This document shows, piece by piece, positions 1 to 7,773 of a stretch of 62,726 bases of DNA. Position 1 is the stretch's first letter. Every line of letters starts with the position of its first letter. The translations under genes and the position numbers were made by a program. Origin of the DNA: an uncultured Muribaculaceae bacterium (lineage in GTDB: Bacteria; Bacteroidota; Bacteroidia; Bacteroidales; Muribaculaceae); assembly GCA_910584905.1 (NCBI GenBank), contig CAJUCQ010000013.1, positions 1-62,726 of the forward strand, given 5' to 3'. The notes beneath the pieces are model-generated. The model worked only from the letters and a program-made list of their open reading frames with translations, was not told the origin of the DNA and did no database searches.

Positions 1-3
1 ATC

Positions 4-33
4 CCCGGCGAAGCCGGGTCGAAAATTTTTTTG
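4..33 (+). terminator. Rho-independent terminator of the gene left of the window
   Basis: A 6-bp GC stem (CCCGGC at 4-9, GCCGGG at 13-18) with a GAA loop is followed by a T-rich run at 27-32. This is the classical intrinsic terminator layout, reading on the + strand. It would end a gene lying before the window and isolate the sigma operon. Confidence 0.6.
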
Positions 34-51
34 AAAAATGGTGGTTTGAGT

Positions 52-111
52 AACGTTTCGTTTTTCAGCAGTGAACGCTTCGTTTTCCGAGGCGCGAACA
101 TTTCGTTTTGC
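52..111 (+). promoter_or_regulatory. Three phased direct repeats (putative activator sites)
   Basis: Three 15-bp repeats with consensus AACrTTTCGTTTTnC lie at 52-66, 74-88 and 97-111. Their starts are 22 and 23 bp apart, about two helical turns, so they sit on one face of the DNA. They lie upstream of the predicted sigma-gene promoter (-7 box at 163-170). That the array binds a transcription factor controlling this operon is inference; no known operator is recognised. Confidence 0.5.
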
Positions 112-136
112 GGATTATATGTTAAAGGAAATTTTT

Positions 137-170
137 TTTGCCCTCATGAAAAAAATTTTTAGTATCTTTG
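137..170 (+). promoter_or_regulatory. Bacteroidota-type promoter of the sigma operon
   Basis: The -7 box TATCTTTG at 163-170 fits TAnnTTTG exactly. A TTTG lies at 137-140, giving a 22-bp spacer, slightly longer than usual. The start codon at 178 is only 7 nt beyond the -7 box, so the mRNA would have almost no leader unless translation starts at the second ATG (187). Confidence 0.55.
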
Positions 171-177
171 AGCCGCA

Positions 178-735
178 ATGTCAGAAATGCCCGTACCCAA
201 CGACGAGCTTGTCGAGCGCTTGCGCCACCCCGCAAGCGTCCGCGAAGCTTTTACTGAAGTGATTAATCTCTTCAGCGAGCCGTTGTATTGGCAGATACGC
301 CGCATGGTGCAAAGCCACGACGACGCCAACGACCTCCTTCAGAACACATTCCTGAAGGCGTGGGCCTCGATAGAGAATTTCAGGGGCGAAGCCAAGCTCT
401 CGACATGGCTCTATAAGATAGCCATAAACGAGAGCATCACATTCCTCGCCCGCGAGCGCAAGCGCGCCGCCTTGTCGCTCGACGATCAGGAAGCCGCCCT
501 CATCAACACAATCGAGGCCGACAAGGACGTCGACGGCGACAAAATCGCCTTGCGGCTGCGTCAGGCCGTGGCCGCGCTCCCCGAAAAGCAAAGGCTCGTG
601 TTCAACATGAAATACTACGACGACATGAAGTACGAAGCCATCTCCGAAATCCTCGGCACCACCGTCGGCGCGCTCAAAGCATCGTATCACCTCGCTGTGA
701 AAAAAATCGAACAATTTTTTTCCGGCGACGATTAA
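178..735 (+). CDS. ECF-type RNA polymerase sigma factor
   Basis: This 185-residue protein has the two-domain layout of extracytoplasmic-function sigma factors. The region-2 core lies at about 35-90 (DDANDLLQNTFLKAW, then an STWLYKIAIN stretch). Region 4 lies at about 125-180, with LPEKQRLVFNMKYYDDMKY followed by a helix-turn-helix (EISEIL, GALKASYHLAVKKIE). It should direct core polymerase to a small regulon, probably including its own operon. The gene heads a three-gene operon with a membrane protein and a Spy-like protein, which suggests an envelope-stress role. Which ECF group it belongs to cannot be told here. ATG 187 is an alternative start. Confidence 0.9.
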   Translation: MSEMPVPNDELVERLRHPASVREAFTEVINLFSEPLYWQIRRMVQSHDDANDLLQNTFLKAWASIENFRGEAKLSTWLYKIAINESITFLARERKRAALSLDDQEAALINTIEADKDVDGDKIALRLRQAVAALPEKQRLVFNMKYYDDMKYEAISEILGTTVGALKASYHLAVKKIEQFFSGDD

Positions 736-835
736 ACCTTCCGGCAATGCAGAAGTCAAATAGAATGAAGGCCGGCGGAAACGCCTCCCGCACCCCCATT
801 CTCCTCTCTCTTTCTTATAAACATCCCGATTGACA

Positions 836-1300
836 ATGAAGCAAAGCTCTGACATACTCGAAAAAGCCCGTCGCAACGACGGCATGACCGTGCCGGAGGG
901 CTATTTTGCCGACTTCAGCCGGCAAATGGCCGCTTCCTTGCCCGAGCGCCCCGAAATCGAGCATCCCTCAGCCGCATTCGTCGGCGCAGCCCGGCGCACG
1001 CTGTGGCAGCGCGTGCGCCCATACGCATACATGGCCGCCATGTTTGCCGGAATATGGCTGATGCTCCAAGTGTTCACGCTCGTCACCAATCCCGGCGACC
1101 TGCGCCCCATTGATTCAAACCCCGTAATGGCCGAGGCCCTCGGGAACGACTCCTTTATCCTCAACTACATCGTCGACGACGCAGGCATGGACCAATGGGA
1201 TGTAATCGACGAAATGGTCGAGGACGGCACAATCGACGAGGCCGACTTCTCCGGCCTTGCCAACCCGGCAGATGTTTCATCAAGTCTTGACGAAGAATGA
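836..1300 (+). CDS. Single-pass membrane protein, putative anti-sigma factor
   Basis: The 154-residue protein has a cytoplasmic N-terminal part (about 1-60), one hydrophobic helix (about 63-84) and an acidic periplasmic tail rich in Asp and Glu. No zinc-finger anti-sigma motif (HxxxCxxC) is present. Position directly after an ECF sigma gene, plus the N-in single-pass topology, make an anti-sigma role the best guess; this is inference. The ATG at 836 was chosen over the TTG at 830. Its stop overlaps the next start by 4 bp (ATGA), indicating translational coupling. Confidence 0.6.
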   Translation: MKQSSDILEKARRNDGMTVPEGYFADFSRQMAASLPERPEIEHPSAAFVGAARRTLWQRVRPYAYMAAMFAGIWLMLQVFTLVTNPGDLRPIDSNPVMAEALGNDSFILNYIVDDAGMDQWDVIDEMVEDGTIDEADFSGLANPADVSSSLDEE

Positions 1301-1797
1301 AAAAACTACTACTGATTCCAATCGCAATTCTCGCTTCGGCGCTTGCCGCGGCTCAGCCTCCGCAACCCGATATCCCTGACGAAACCCGCGAGAAGTTCAT
1401 CACGGAAATCCGACAGTACAAGCACAGCTACCTCGCCAAAGAGCTTGACCTCTCGCGCGAGCAACAGCGGGAATTCTTCCCGGTCTACGACGAGATGGAA
1501 GACCGCCTGATGGCTCTCAACGGCGAGACACGCGAACTCGAACGCAAGACTCTCGAAAACGAAAACGCATCCGACACCGAGCTTGAGGCCGCCGCGCAGG
1601 CCGTCTTCGGACAGCGCCTCAAAGAAGGTCAAATCGAGATGTCGTATTACGAAAAATTCTCGAAAATTCTGAATAACCGACAGATACTACGCCTCAAAAA
1701 CACCGAACGCAAGTTCACCCAACGACTCATGAAGCATCATCGGCGACTGCGCGGCGACAAGTCGCGACCCGATGCTGCCAATCGACGCCAAAAGTAA
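1297..1797 (+). CDS. Spy/CpxP-like periplasmic protein
   Basis: The 166-residue protein starts with a clear signal peptide (MKKLLLIPIAILASALAAA, cut near residue 20). The rest is a charged all-helical protein with an LxLSxEQ-type motif (LDLSREQQREFFPVYDEM, about 50-67), as in Spy/CpxP-like periplasmic proteins whose LTxxQ repeats sense or chaperone envelope proteins. The C-terminus is very basic. It is coupled to the preceding membrane protein by a 4-bp overlap. Together the three genes look like sigma, sensor or anti-sigma, and periplasmic effector. The exact function is not established. Confidence 0.6.
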   Translation: MKKLLLIPIAILASALAAAQPPQPDIPDETREKFITEIRQYKHSYLAKELDLSREQQREFFPVYDEMEDRLMALNGETRELERKTLENENASDTELEAAAQAVFGQRLKEGQIEMSYYEKFSKILNNRQILRLKNTERKFTQRLMKHHRRLRGDKSRPDAANRRQK

Positions 1798-1810
1798 TAA
1801 AGCAGCACGA

Positions 1811-1880
1811 AACCACGCTCACCGGCAAAAACCTCCGATTTAAGGAGGCAAAGCCTGAGCGTGGTTCGATTTTGTTGTTT
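1811..1880 (+). terminator. Terminator of the sigma operon
   Basis: An 11-bp stem (AACCACGCTCA at 1811-1821 with TGAGCGTGGTT at 1856-1866) encloses a second small stem (CCTCC 1832-1836 / GGAGG 1844-1848). It is followed by a T-rich stretch (ATTTTGTTGTTT). It lies 13 nt after the stop of the Spy-like gene. Confidence 0.65.
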
Positions 1881-1942
1881 CTCTCCGTTCTCTCCGCATG
1901 GCGCTGAATTAAGATTGTAAACACGTTAGCTATTTATTCAAT

Positions 1943-2740
1943 ATGCCCGTACGCACACCTGACGAAACCCTCCGCGCCGGCTTCGATGCCGGCGCCCGCA
2001 AAGCCTCCCTCTCGGCCGGAGGCTCCTACGGACGCTTTGCCGTGCTGAGCGTCCTCGCCGGAGCTTATATCGCTCTCGGCGCCACTCTGTCGCTTATCGT
2101 AGGCTTCGGATTCCCCGAGGCCACAGCCTCGAACCCCTCTTTACAGCGCCTCCTCAGCGGCCTCGTCTTCCCCATCGGGCTGATGCTTGTGGTGGTGCTC
2201 GGCGCCGAACTTTTTACGGGCAACAACGCCCTGCTCATGCCGCCGCTCATCCGTCGCGAACTGTCATTTGCGGCCGTGGCGAAAAACTGGACTCTCGTGT
2301 GGCTCGGCAACTTCGCGGGTTCGCTCGCCGTGGCCTACTTTATGGTCTATCTTTGCGGCCTCACAAGCCCCGAACCCTACCACAGCGCCATCTGCCGCAT
2401 CGCCGAAGCCAAAGTCAGCGCATCGCCGTGGGTGATATTCCTCAAAGGCATCGGTGCCAACTGGTGTGTGTGTCTGGCCGTGTGGCTGGCCCTTTCGGGG
2501 CGCCGGCTCGGCGAGAAACTCATAGCATGCCAGATTCCGGTCATGGCTTTTGTGATTCTTGGCTATGAGCACTGCGTGGCAAACATGTTCTTTATCCCCC
2601 TCGGAATAATGGAAGGCGCCGAAGTCGGCATCCTTGAAATGTTCGGCGCGAATCTTCTACCCGCCACAGTCGGAAACATCATCGGCGGCGCCGTGTTCGT
2701 AGGATGCGCCCACTATTACCTCCATCGGAAATCGCTGTGA
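1943..2740 (+). CDS. Formate/nitrite transporter (FNT) family channel
   Basis: The 265-residue integral membrane protein shows the FNT fold. About six hydrophobic helices are broken by conserved motifs, including GAELFTGNN (about 88-96), KNWTLVWLGNFAGS (about 112-125) and KGIGANWCVCLAVW (about 168-181). FNT channels pass small monovalent anions such as formate, nitrite or hydrosulfide in symport with protons. The substrate cannot be assigned from sequence alone; formate would suit a mixed-acid fermenter. The gene starts 146 nt after the sigma-operon stop and is followed 5 nt later by the B3/B4 gene, so the two are likely co-transcribed. Confidence 0.9.
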   Translation: MPVRTPDETLRAGFDAGARKASLSAGGSYGRFAVLSVLAGAYIALGATLSLIVGFGFPEATASNPSLQRLLSGLVFPIGLMLVVVLGAELFTGNNALLMPPLIRRELSFAAVAKNWTLVWLGNFAGSLAVAYFMVYLCGLTSPEPYHSAICRIAEAKVSASPWVIFLKGIGANWCVCLAVWLALSGRRLGEKLIACQIPVMAFVILGYEHCVANMFFIPLGIMEGAEVGILEMFGANLLPATVGNIIGGAVFVGCAHYYLHRKSL

Positions 2741-2745
2741 ACGAT

Positions 2746-3432
2746 ATGAATCCCGCGTCCTTCACCTTCGCCGTCGAAAGCGCCGTGGCCTCGGCTGCTC
2801 CGGCCTATTCGCTCCTCGCCATCGAGGCGCGTGTCGTCAACGGACCTACGTCCGACGCCCTGTGGGCGCTCACTACCGACGCCGCAGCCTCCGTAGCCGC
2901 TGCATACCGCATGGAAGAGATTCGCCTCCGGCCCGCAATCGACGCTACCCGCCGCGCATACAAGGCCCTCGGAAAAGAGCCCAACCGCTATCGCCCTTCG
3001 GCCGAAGCCCTTTCGCGCCGTGCGGTGAAAGGCATGGAACTTTACCGCACACTCGCCGTCATCGACCTCATCAATCTCGTGTCGCTTAAAACCGGAATAA
3101 GCATCGGCGGCTTCGATGCCGACCGCATCGAGGGCACGCATCTCAGCTATGGGCGCGGCGAGGCGGGCGAGCCTTATGAAGCCATAGGCCGCGGACCGCT
3201 CAATATCGAGGGGCTGCCCGTGTGGCGCGACGCCTTTGGCGGAATAGGCACTCCCACCTCCGACAACGAGCGCACGAAACTCTCGGAGTCGACCCGGCGG
3301 GTGCTCCTTACCGTCAATTTCTTTCACGAGGCCACCGACGACGAACGCCTCGCCGTCGGGGCCGACTTGGTGCGCCTGCTTGAAGAATTCGCTCAAGCCA
3401 CGGACATCCGCTGCGCCGTAGTGAAGCCCTGA
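2746..3432 (+). CDS. B3/B4 tRNA-binding-domain protein
   Basis: The 228-residue protein matches stand-alone B3/4-domain proteins, which resemble the editing module of the phenylalanyl-tRNA synthetase beta chain. Visible landmarks are LGKEPNRYRPSAEAL (about 64-78), the NLVSLKTGISIGGFD segment, and GxPTSDNERTKLxxxT near the C-terminus. The family is thought to act on aminoacyl-tRNA or free substrate, but its cellular job is poorly known. ATG 2746 was chosen because it follows the FNT stop by 5 nt; an earlier in-frame ATG at 2704 would overlap the upstream gene. Its stop codon touches the first inverted-repeat element. Confidence 0.8.
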   Translation: MNPASFTFAVESAVASAAPAYSLLAIEARVVNGPTSDALWALTTDAAASVAAAYRMEEIRLRPAIDATRRAYKALGKEPNRYRPSAEALSRRAVKGMELYRTLAVIDLINLVSLKTGISIGGFDADRIEGTHLSYGRGEAGEPYEAIGRGPLNIEGLPVWRDAFGGIGTPTSDNERTKLSESTRRVLLTVNFFHEATDDERLAVGADLVRLLEEFAQATDIRCAVVKP

Positions 3433-3523
3433 GGCGAATGAGCTAATTGATAACACGTTGCGCTTGTTTGCAATCGTGGAAGTTAGCTCCATTCGTCGCG
3501 GACGCGATTAATCGCGTCCGTAC
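3433..3523. repeat. BIME-like element copy 1 (left arm truncated)
   Basis: This copy begins right after the B3/B4 stop codon with the inner left arm (GCGAATGAGCTAA). It ends with the 20-bp perfect palindrome GGACGCGATTAATCGCGTCC at 3500-3519 and the GTAC flank. Compared with copies 2 and 3, the outer left hairpin is missing. Confidence 0.8.
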
Positions 3524-3580
3524 AATTTTCTGAATTTTAGACAGTTCAAAGCAAAAGTCCAACGTCTGTCCGCAAACGCA

Positions 3581-3696
3581 GTACGGACGTGATTCATCAC
3601 GTCCGCCGCGAATGAGCTAATTGATAGCATGTTGCGCTTATTTGCAATCGTGGAAGTTAGCTCCATTCGTCGCGGACGCGATTAATCGCGTCCGTA
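3581..3696. repeat. BIME-like element copy 2 (complete)
   Basis: This 116-bp unit is bounded by GTAC on both sides. The left hairpin is GGACGTGAT-TC-ATCACGTCC and the right palindrome is GGACGCGATTAATCGCGTCC. The inner arms CGCGAATGAGCTAA and TTAGCTCCATTCGTCGCG are imperfect inverted repeats around a centre of about 45 bp. Flank order (GTAC outside, GCG inside) shows that the two hairpins are inverted copies of one palindrome, as in REP pairs. The 3524-3580 and 3697-3754 spacers are also related, so the block has a 174-bp period. Confidence 0.85.
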
Positions 3697-3754
3697 CAAT
3701 TCACTGATTTGCAGTTTGTTCAATGCGTATGTATGACGTCCGTCCGCCAACGCA

Positions 3755-3870
3755 GTACGGACGTGATTCATCACGTCCGCCGCGAAAGAGCTAATTGATA
3801 ACACGTTGCGCTTGTGAGCAATCGTAGAAGTTAGCTCATTCGTCGCGGACGCGATTAATCGCGTCCGTAC
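3755..3870. repeat. BIME-like element copy 3 (complete)
   Basis: A second complete 116-bp unit has the same two opposed palindromes as copy 2 and small changes in the centre (for example CGCGAAAGAGCTAA in the left inner arm). It ends about 40 bp downstream of the tpx stop codon (3910, minus strand). The block therefore lies between convergent genes and could fold to end transcription from both sides. Confidence 0.85.
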
Positions 3871-3909
3871 AATTCTTTGAATTTTAGGGTTTTATCTTGG
3901 GGCGCGGGC

Positions 3910-4419
3910 TTAAAATTTTTCTTTCAGCATGTGGAGCGCGGCGGCGTAGTCCGGCTCCATGGTGATTTCATTCACGAGGTCGCGGTAGATGACCGTGCGG
4001 TCTTTTTCGAGAATGAGCACACAGCGGGCGAGCAGGCCGGCGAGCGGGCCGTCGACAATCTGCAAGCCGTAGTCCTGAGCGAATCCGGGCGAACGGAAGG
4101 CTGAGGCTACGACTACGTTGTCAAGCCCTTCGGCGGTGCAGAAACGGTTCATTGCGAAGGGAAGGTCCATCGACACGCATACTACGACCGTGCCCGGAAG
4201 CTCCGACGCCTCTTTGTTGAAACGGCGCACCGACGCCGCGCACACCGGCGTGTCGAGGCTCGGAAAGACGTTGAGCACTATTCGTTTGTCTTTGAAATCG
4301 AAGCAGCTGATTTCGTTCAGGTCCTTGCCCGTGAGATTGAAACACGGCGCTTTCGACCCTACGACGGGCACTTCGCCGTAGGTGTGGCAGGGTTCGCCTT
4401 TGAAATAGATTGTTTCCAT
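3910..4419 (-). CDS. tpx: Thiol peroxidase (Tpx-type peroxiredoxin)
   Basis: The 169-residue protein reduces hydrogen and alkyl peroxides using thioredoxin. It has the Tpx N-terminal hairpin (TIYFKGEPCHTYGEVPVVG), the peroxidatic cysteine in DTPVC (Cys60) and the resolving cysteine in RFCTAEGL (Cys94). The spacing equals the Cys61/Cys95 pair of E. coli Tpx. Length is normal for the family and there is no signal peptide, so it is cytoplasmic. It stands alone, 72 nt after the kinase gene on the same strand. A peroxidase fits an anaerobe exposed to oxygen bursts. Confidence 0.95.
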   Translation of the reverse strand: METIYFKGEPCHTYGEVPVVGSKAPCFNLTGKDLNEISCFDFKDKRIVLNVFPSLDTPVCAASVRRFNKEASELPGTVVVCVSMDLPFAMNRFCTAEGLDNVVVASAFRSPGFAQDYGLQIVDGPLAGLLARCVLILEKDRTVIYRDLVNEITMEPDYAAALHMLKEKF

Positions 4420-4491
4420 ATGAAAAAGGGTAGGGGGGATTGTTGATATTCAGATTCGCAATTATAACAACCCTGCCCCGCCTTTGGTTTT

Positions 4492-5715
4492 TCAGCCCGG
4501 CCTTTGGAATTCTATTCTGAGGCGTGTGAGGCCGTCGTCGCCCGTGGCGAGGATAAAATCGGCTTTGTGCTTGCGGAGAATGTCGGCTATGAGCATCAGC
4601 CCGAGGCCCCGGTCGGGCTGTTTGGTGGAGAAGAACGGAGTGAATATGCGGGAGGCGTTTTCGGGGCTTATGCCTGCGCCGTTGTCTATAATCTCGATTA
4701 CGCGCCCTGCACTGCGGATGATGATGTGGCCTTCGGCCTTGCCGATGCTTTCCACCGAGTTTTTGACTGCGTTGACAAGCACGCGTTCGAGAAGCGTAGT
4801 GTCGGCCGATACGGGCGCGGGGTCGGCCACTTCGGTCGTTAGCCGGATATGGGGCGGGCACAGCTGAGAGAGGAAATTGGCCGCTCTGGCGACGAATGCC
4901 CCGGGGTCGACGCTTTCAAGCACCGCTTCGGGGAGCTTCACAACCGCCGAATACGACCTCACAAATTCGCCGAGGGCAAGACACGAGTTGCGGCAGGCCC
5001 CCAAGACCTCGGCCACGTCCTCGTCGCGGCGGTGAATTTCGCCGAGGGTCTCAATCACGCTCACCACGCCTCCGAGGGTGTTGTTGACCTCGTGGCCCAT
5101 CGTGCGCACTATCTTCTTGAACATGTCGGTTTCGGCGCGTACAATCTCGTCGGTGAGACGTTCGACGAGGAAAAACGGGCGTCGGAAGCCGCGGTCCATG
5201 AAATACATCCGCGAGCAGCGCAGCACTTGGCCGCCGCCCGGGCGCACGATGGCGTGGCCGCCGTCTTCGAGCGCGGCAAGAGCATTGAGAAGGACCTCCG
5301 ACTCAAGACTCCTGAACGATGGATTGGCATCCTCGATTGAGCCGTCGAGGCGGCACACGGCCACACCCATCGGCGAGGCCTCGACAAGTTTGCCGAGAAA
5401 GGCGTTTTGCTCCTCGTTTTTGAGACGCTCGCTTTTCATCGAATCCATAATGCGGTTGAAGAGCGCCACGACCTCGTCGGCGTCGGCCTGCCCCACGCGG
5501 CGAAGGCGGCTGGCGAAATCCTGACTCCGCAGGAGGTCCATCCCCGAGCGGATGGCGCGCATCGGCTTGGCCGTCGCCCGGTAAAAGAGTATCAGCGCCA
5601 ACAGCGCCGCCGCGCCGCCGCCGGCAGTGAAGGCCGCCGACCCGGCTAACCCGCCGTACACTGTGGCGCCGAGGGCCGCGAGCGCGGCTGTGAAATATAA
5701 TTTGCTTCGATGCAT
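4492..5715 (-). CDS. NtrY-like sensor histidine kinase
   Basis: The 407-residue protein has two hydrophobic N-terminal helices (about 6-24 and 29-45) and a HAMP-like stretch. A PAS-like segment follows (LVEASPMGVAVCRLDGSI, about 110-127). The H-box is MGHEVNNTL with phospho-acceptor His208. ATPase boxes are N (NAVKNSVES), G1 (DNGAGI), F (FTPFFSTK) and G2 (GLGLMLIADIL). The HExxN form is that of NtrB/NtrY-type kinases. It is the last gene of the efflux operon, 31 nt after its response regulator, and should phosphorylate it. The signal is unknown; sensing export substrates or envelope damage is inference. Confidence 0.9.
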   Translation of the reverse strand: MHRSKLYFTAALAALGATVYGGLAGSAAFTAGGGAAALLALILFYRATAKPMRAIRSGMDLLRSQDFASRLRRVGQADADEVVALFNRIMDSMKSERLKNEEQNAFLGKLVEASPMGVAVCRLDGSIEDANPSFRSLESEVLLNALAALEDGGHAIVRPGGGQVLRCSRMYFMDRGFRRPFFLVERLTDEIVRAETDMFKKIVRTMGHEVNNTLGGVVSVIETLGEIHRRDEDVAEVLGACRNSCLALGEFVRSYSAVVKLPEAVLESVDPGAFVARAANFLSQLCPPHIRLTTEVADPAPVSADTTLLERVLVNAVKNSVESIGKAEGHIIIRSAGRVIEIIDNGAGISPENASRIFTPFFSTKQPDRGLGLMLIADILRKHKADFILATGDDGLTRLRIEFQRPG

Positions 5716-5746
5716 GGGATGATTCTTGAAATTCGTCTGCGGGCGC

Positions 5747-6283
5747 TCACAGCTCGATGCCGTGCTTCTCGATTCGGCGGTAGAGCGACTGGCGCGTTAT
5801 TCCGAGCAGGCGGGCCGCCGTCGACAGGTTGCCGTCGGCTTCGCGCAGGGCCTTGATGATGGCCGAGCGCTCGGTGTTGTCGAGGGTGTCGACCTTGTCG
5901 TCCTCCGCGGCCTGCTCCGCCGCCTTCAGGGCCGAGCGGATTTTGGCCATGAAGTCGCGGTTGCTCCACGGCTTGGTCACGAAGTCCGAGGCCCCGTGGC
6001 TCATGCCCTCCACGGCCAAAGGCACTGTGGCCCATGCCGACAGCATGATTACCGGCACCTTGGGCGCAAGAATGCGGATGCCGCGCAGCATGTCGATACC
6101 CTGACGCCCGGTGGTCGAGCACGTGAGGTTCATGTCGAGGATGACGAGTTCGACTTCCGGACGGCGCACCGCCGCCATAGCCTCGTCCTCGGTGGACACG
6201 GCCTCGTAGTCCATCCCCGCCTGTTTGAGCATCAGCCCGATGGAAAGCCGGATGGAGCGGTCATCGTCGATTATAAGTATCAT
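5747..6283 (-). CDS. Response regulator with Fis-type HTH and no AAA+ domain
   Basis: In this 178-residue protein a receiver domain (acidic pocket IIDDD at 4-8, phospho-acceptor Asp50 in VILDMNL, conserved Lys in VTKPWS) is joined directly to a C-terminal Fis-type helix-turn-helix. The DNA-binding part is at about 137-178 (LREADGNLSTAARLLGITRQSLYRRIEK). The sigma-54 AAA+ module of NtrC-type regulators is absent, as in the RegA/PrrA/ActR family. It therefore probably controls ordinary promoters without sigma-54. It follows the TolC gene by 9 nt and precedes its kinase, so the tripartite pump and its regulator share one transcript. Confidence 0.9.
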   Translation of the reverse strand: MILIIDDDRSIRLSIGLMLKQAGMDYEAVSTEDEAMAAVRRPEVELVILDMNLTCSTTGRQGIDMLRGIRILAPKVPVIMLSAWATVPLAVEGMSHGASDFVTKPWSNRDFMAKIRSALKAAEQAAEDDKVDTLDNTERSAIIKALREADGNLSTAARLLGITRQSLYRRIEKHGIEL

Positions 6284-6292
6284 GGGGCAAAT

Positions 6293-7771
6293 TTACTCAA
6301 TTTTCACCAGTTTGTCAATATCCGCGTTGATGTCGCTGCGGGTCGAATAGTCGTAGAGCGTGAGCGAGCGCAGCTGATACCAGTAGGTCCAGAAGCGATA
6401 CAGCCTGTCGATGTATTCGCGGCGGGCGTTGTCCTTGCTCACGCGCGAGTCGTTGAGTTCAAGGGGCGAAATCATCCCGATGAGGTAGGTCTCGACGTTG
6501 GTCTGATAGCGGCGCGAAGCTATCCGGGTCGACTGCTCGGCGAGGTCGAGCTGGCGCTGCTGGTTGCCTAAGCGCTCGACGAGGACAAAGAGCTCCTGAT
6601 TGAAATTCATCGTCTCGCGGCGTATGCGGCTTTCGGCCACGCGCCGTTTGCTTTCGGCCACCTTCACTTTGCCGCGGCGTTTTCCCCAGTCGACGAGGGG
6701 GATGGAGAAGCCTATGGAGGCTACTTGATTTGATCTCAGGTTGGCGTACGAATTGCCGATTTCCGAGTCCGTGCCCGAGTAGCCGAGGCGCGCGAAGAGC
6801 TTTATCTCGCGCATGTCGCCGCGGGCGCGGGCCACCTCGTAGTCGGCTTCGAGTTGACGACGGAGCATGGATTTCACGAATTTGTTGTTCGCCGTGGCTC
6901 GTTCAAGGGCGTCGCCGTAGACTATTTCGGCGTTCGGCACCTCCGAGGGCACAACCGGCACGATTACGATGTCCTCGCCGTAGTCCAGAAACGAGCGGAG
7001 CTGGAACATGTCGGACTGAAGCTGGCTCAGATATTCGGTGAGAGCCGCCCGCGCGTCGAGCTCGTTAAGTTCCATCTGCAGAAGGTCGTTTTGGCTGATT
7101 TTGCCCATTTCGCGTTTTTCCCGTGCCACGGCGAGAAGTTGCGTGGCGTTGTCGAGGTTCTGACGCGCTATTTCGACATTCTCGCGGCTCATAAGGAGTG
7201 TGAAATAGTAGTCGACGGTAAGGCGAGCCACGTCCTCCGTTGCGCTCAGGAACGCGGCCTTCGCCTCCGAATAGCGCACCGGCTCGATGCGGCGGTCCCA
7301 TTTCATGGTGTTGACGCCGAAGAGCGGCTGCTCGATGCTCAGCGCCACGGGGATGCTCATGAAGCGGTTGTAGGGTGTGCCGTCGAGCTGGCGCAGAAAG
7401 TCGAGCGACGAGCTCAGCGCCACTTTACCGCCCGTGAGCGCCACGTTCTGGCTCACTGACAGCTCGCCCGAGGCCTGAAGCGTGTTGGTGCGCACGAACG
7501 AGTAGTTGCCGTTCTCGTCCATATACGAGCTGTACTGCTTGGCGTACGACGGGGCCGTGGCCCTGAAGCTCAGTTCGGGGAGCTGGTCGGCGCGGAAGGT
7601 GCGCCATTCCCAATAGGCCGTGCGGAGTTCGTCGAGGGCCACGGCGGCATCGACGCTGCGGACGCGGGCGCGGGCAATGGCGTCGTCGAGCGAGAGAGTC
7701 ACCTCCCGCTCCTGCCCGAGACAGGGCAGGGCGGAGAAGATGACGATAAGGATTGCGATTGCTAAGGGCAT
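6293..7771 (-). CDS. TolC-family outer-membrane efflux protein
   Basis: The 492-residue protein has a signal peptide (about 1-19), the N-terminal segment ending LSLDDAIARARVRS, and two long coiled-coil repeats typical of TolC/OEP trimers. The repeats include EIARQNLDNATQLLAVAREKRE in the first half and LDLAEQSTRIASRRYQ in the second. It should form the outer-membrane exit duct for the ABC transporter encoded just upstream. Two nucleotides separate it from the preceding permease stop. Substrate is unknown. Confidence 0.92.
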   Translation of the reverse strand: MPLAIAILIVIFSALPCLGQEREVTLSLDDAIARARVRSVDAAVALDELRTAYWEWRTFRADQLPELSFRATAPSYAKQYSSYMDENGNYSFVRTNTLQASGELSVSQNVALTGGKVALSSSLDFLRQLDGTPYNRFMSIPVALSIEQPLFGVNTMKWDRRIEPVRYSEAKAAFLSATEDVARLTVDYYFTLLMSRENVEIARQNLDNATQLLAVAREKREMGKISQNDLLQMELNELDARAALTEYLSQLQSDMFQLRSFLDYGEDIVIVPVVPSEVPNAEIVYGDALERATANNKFVKSMLRRQLEADYEVARARGDMREIKLFARLGYSGTDSEIGNSYANLRSNQVASIGFSIPLVDWGKRRGKVKVAESKRRVAESRIRRETMNFNQELFVLVERLGNQQRQLDLAEQSTRIASRRYQTNVETYLIGMISPLELNDSRVSKDNARREYIDRLYRFWTYWYQLRSLTLYDYSTRSDINADIDKLVKIE

Positions 7772-7773
7772 GT

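Noticed and set aside
181..885. Long open frame on the minus strand opposite the sigma gene
   Set aside because: It mirrors the sigma gene in a high-GC region, has no recognisable domain and no promoter; the + frame has clear sigma motifs.
3433..3870. CRISPR array
   Set aside because: The repeats are 116 bp, palindromic and only three, with related rather than unique spacers.
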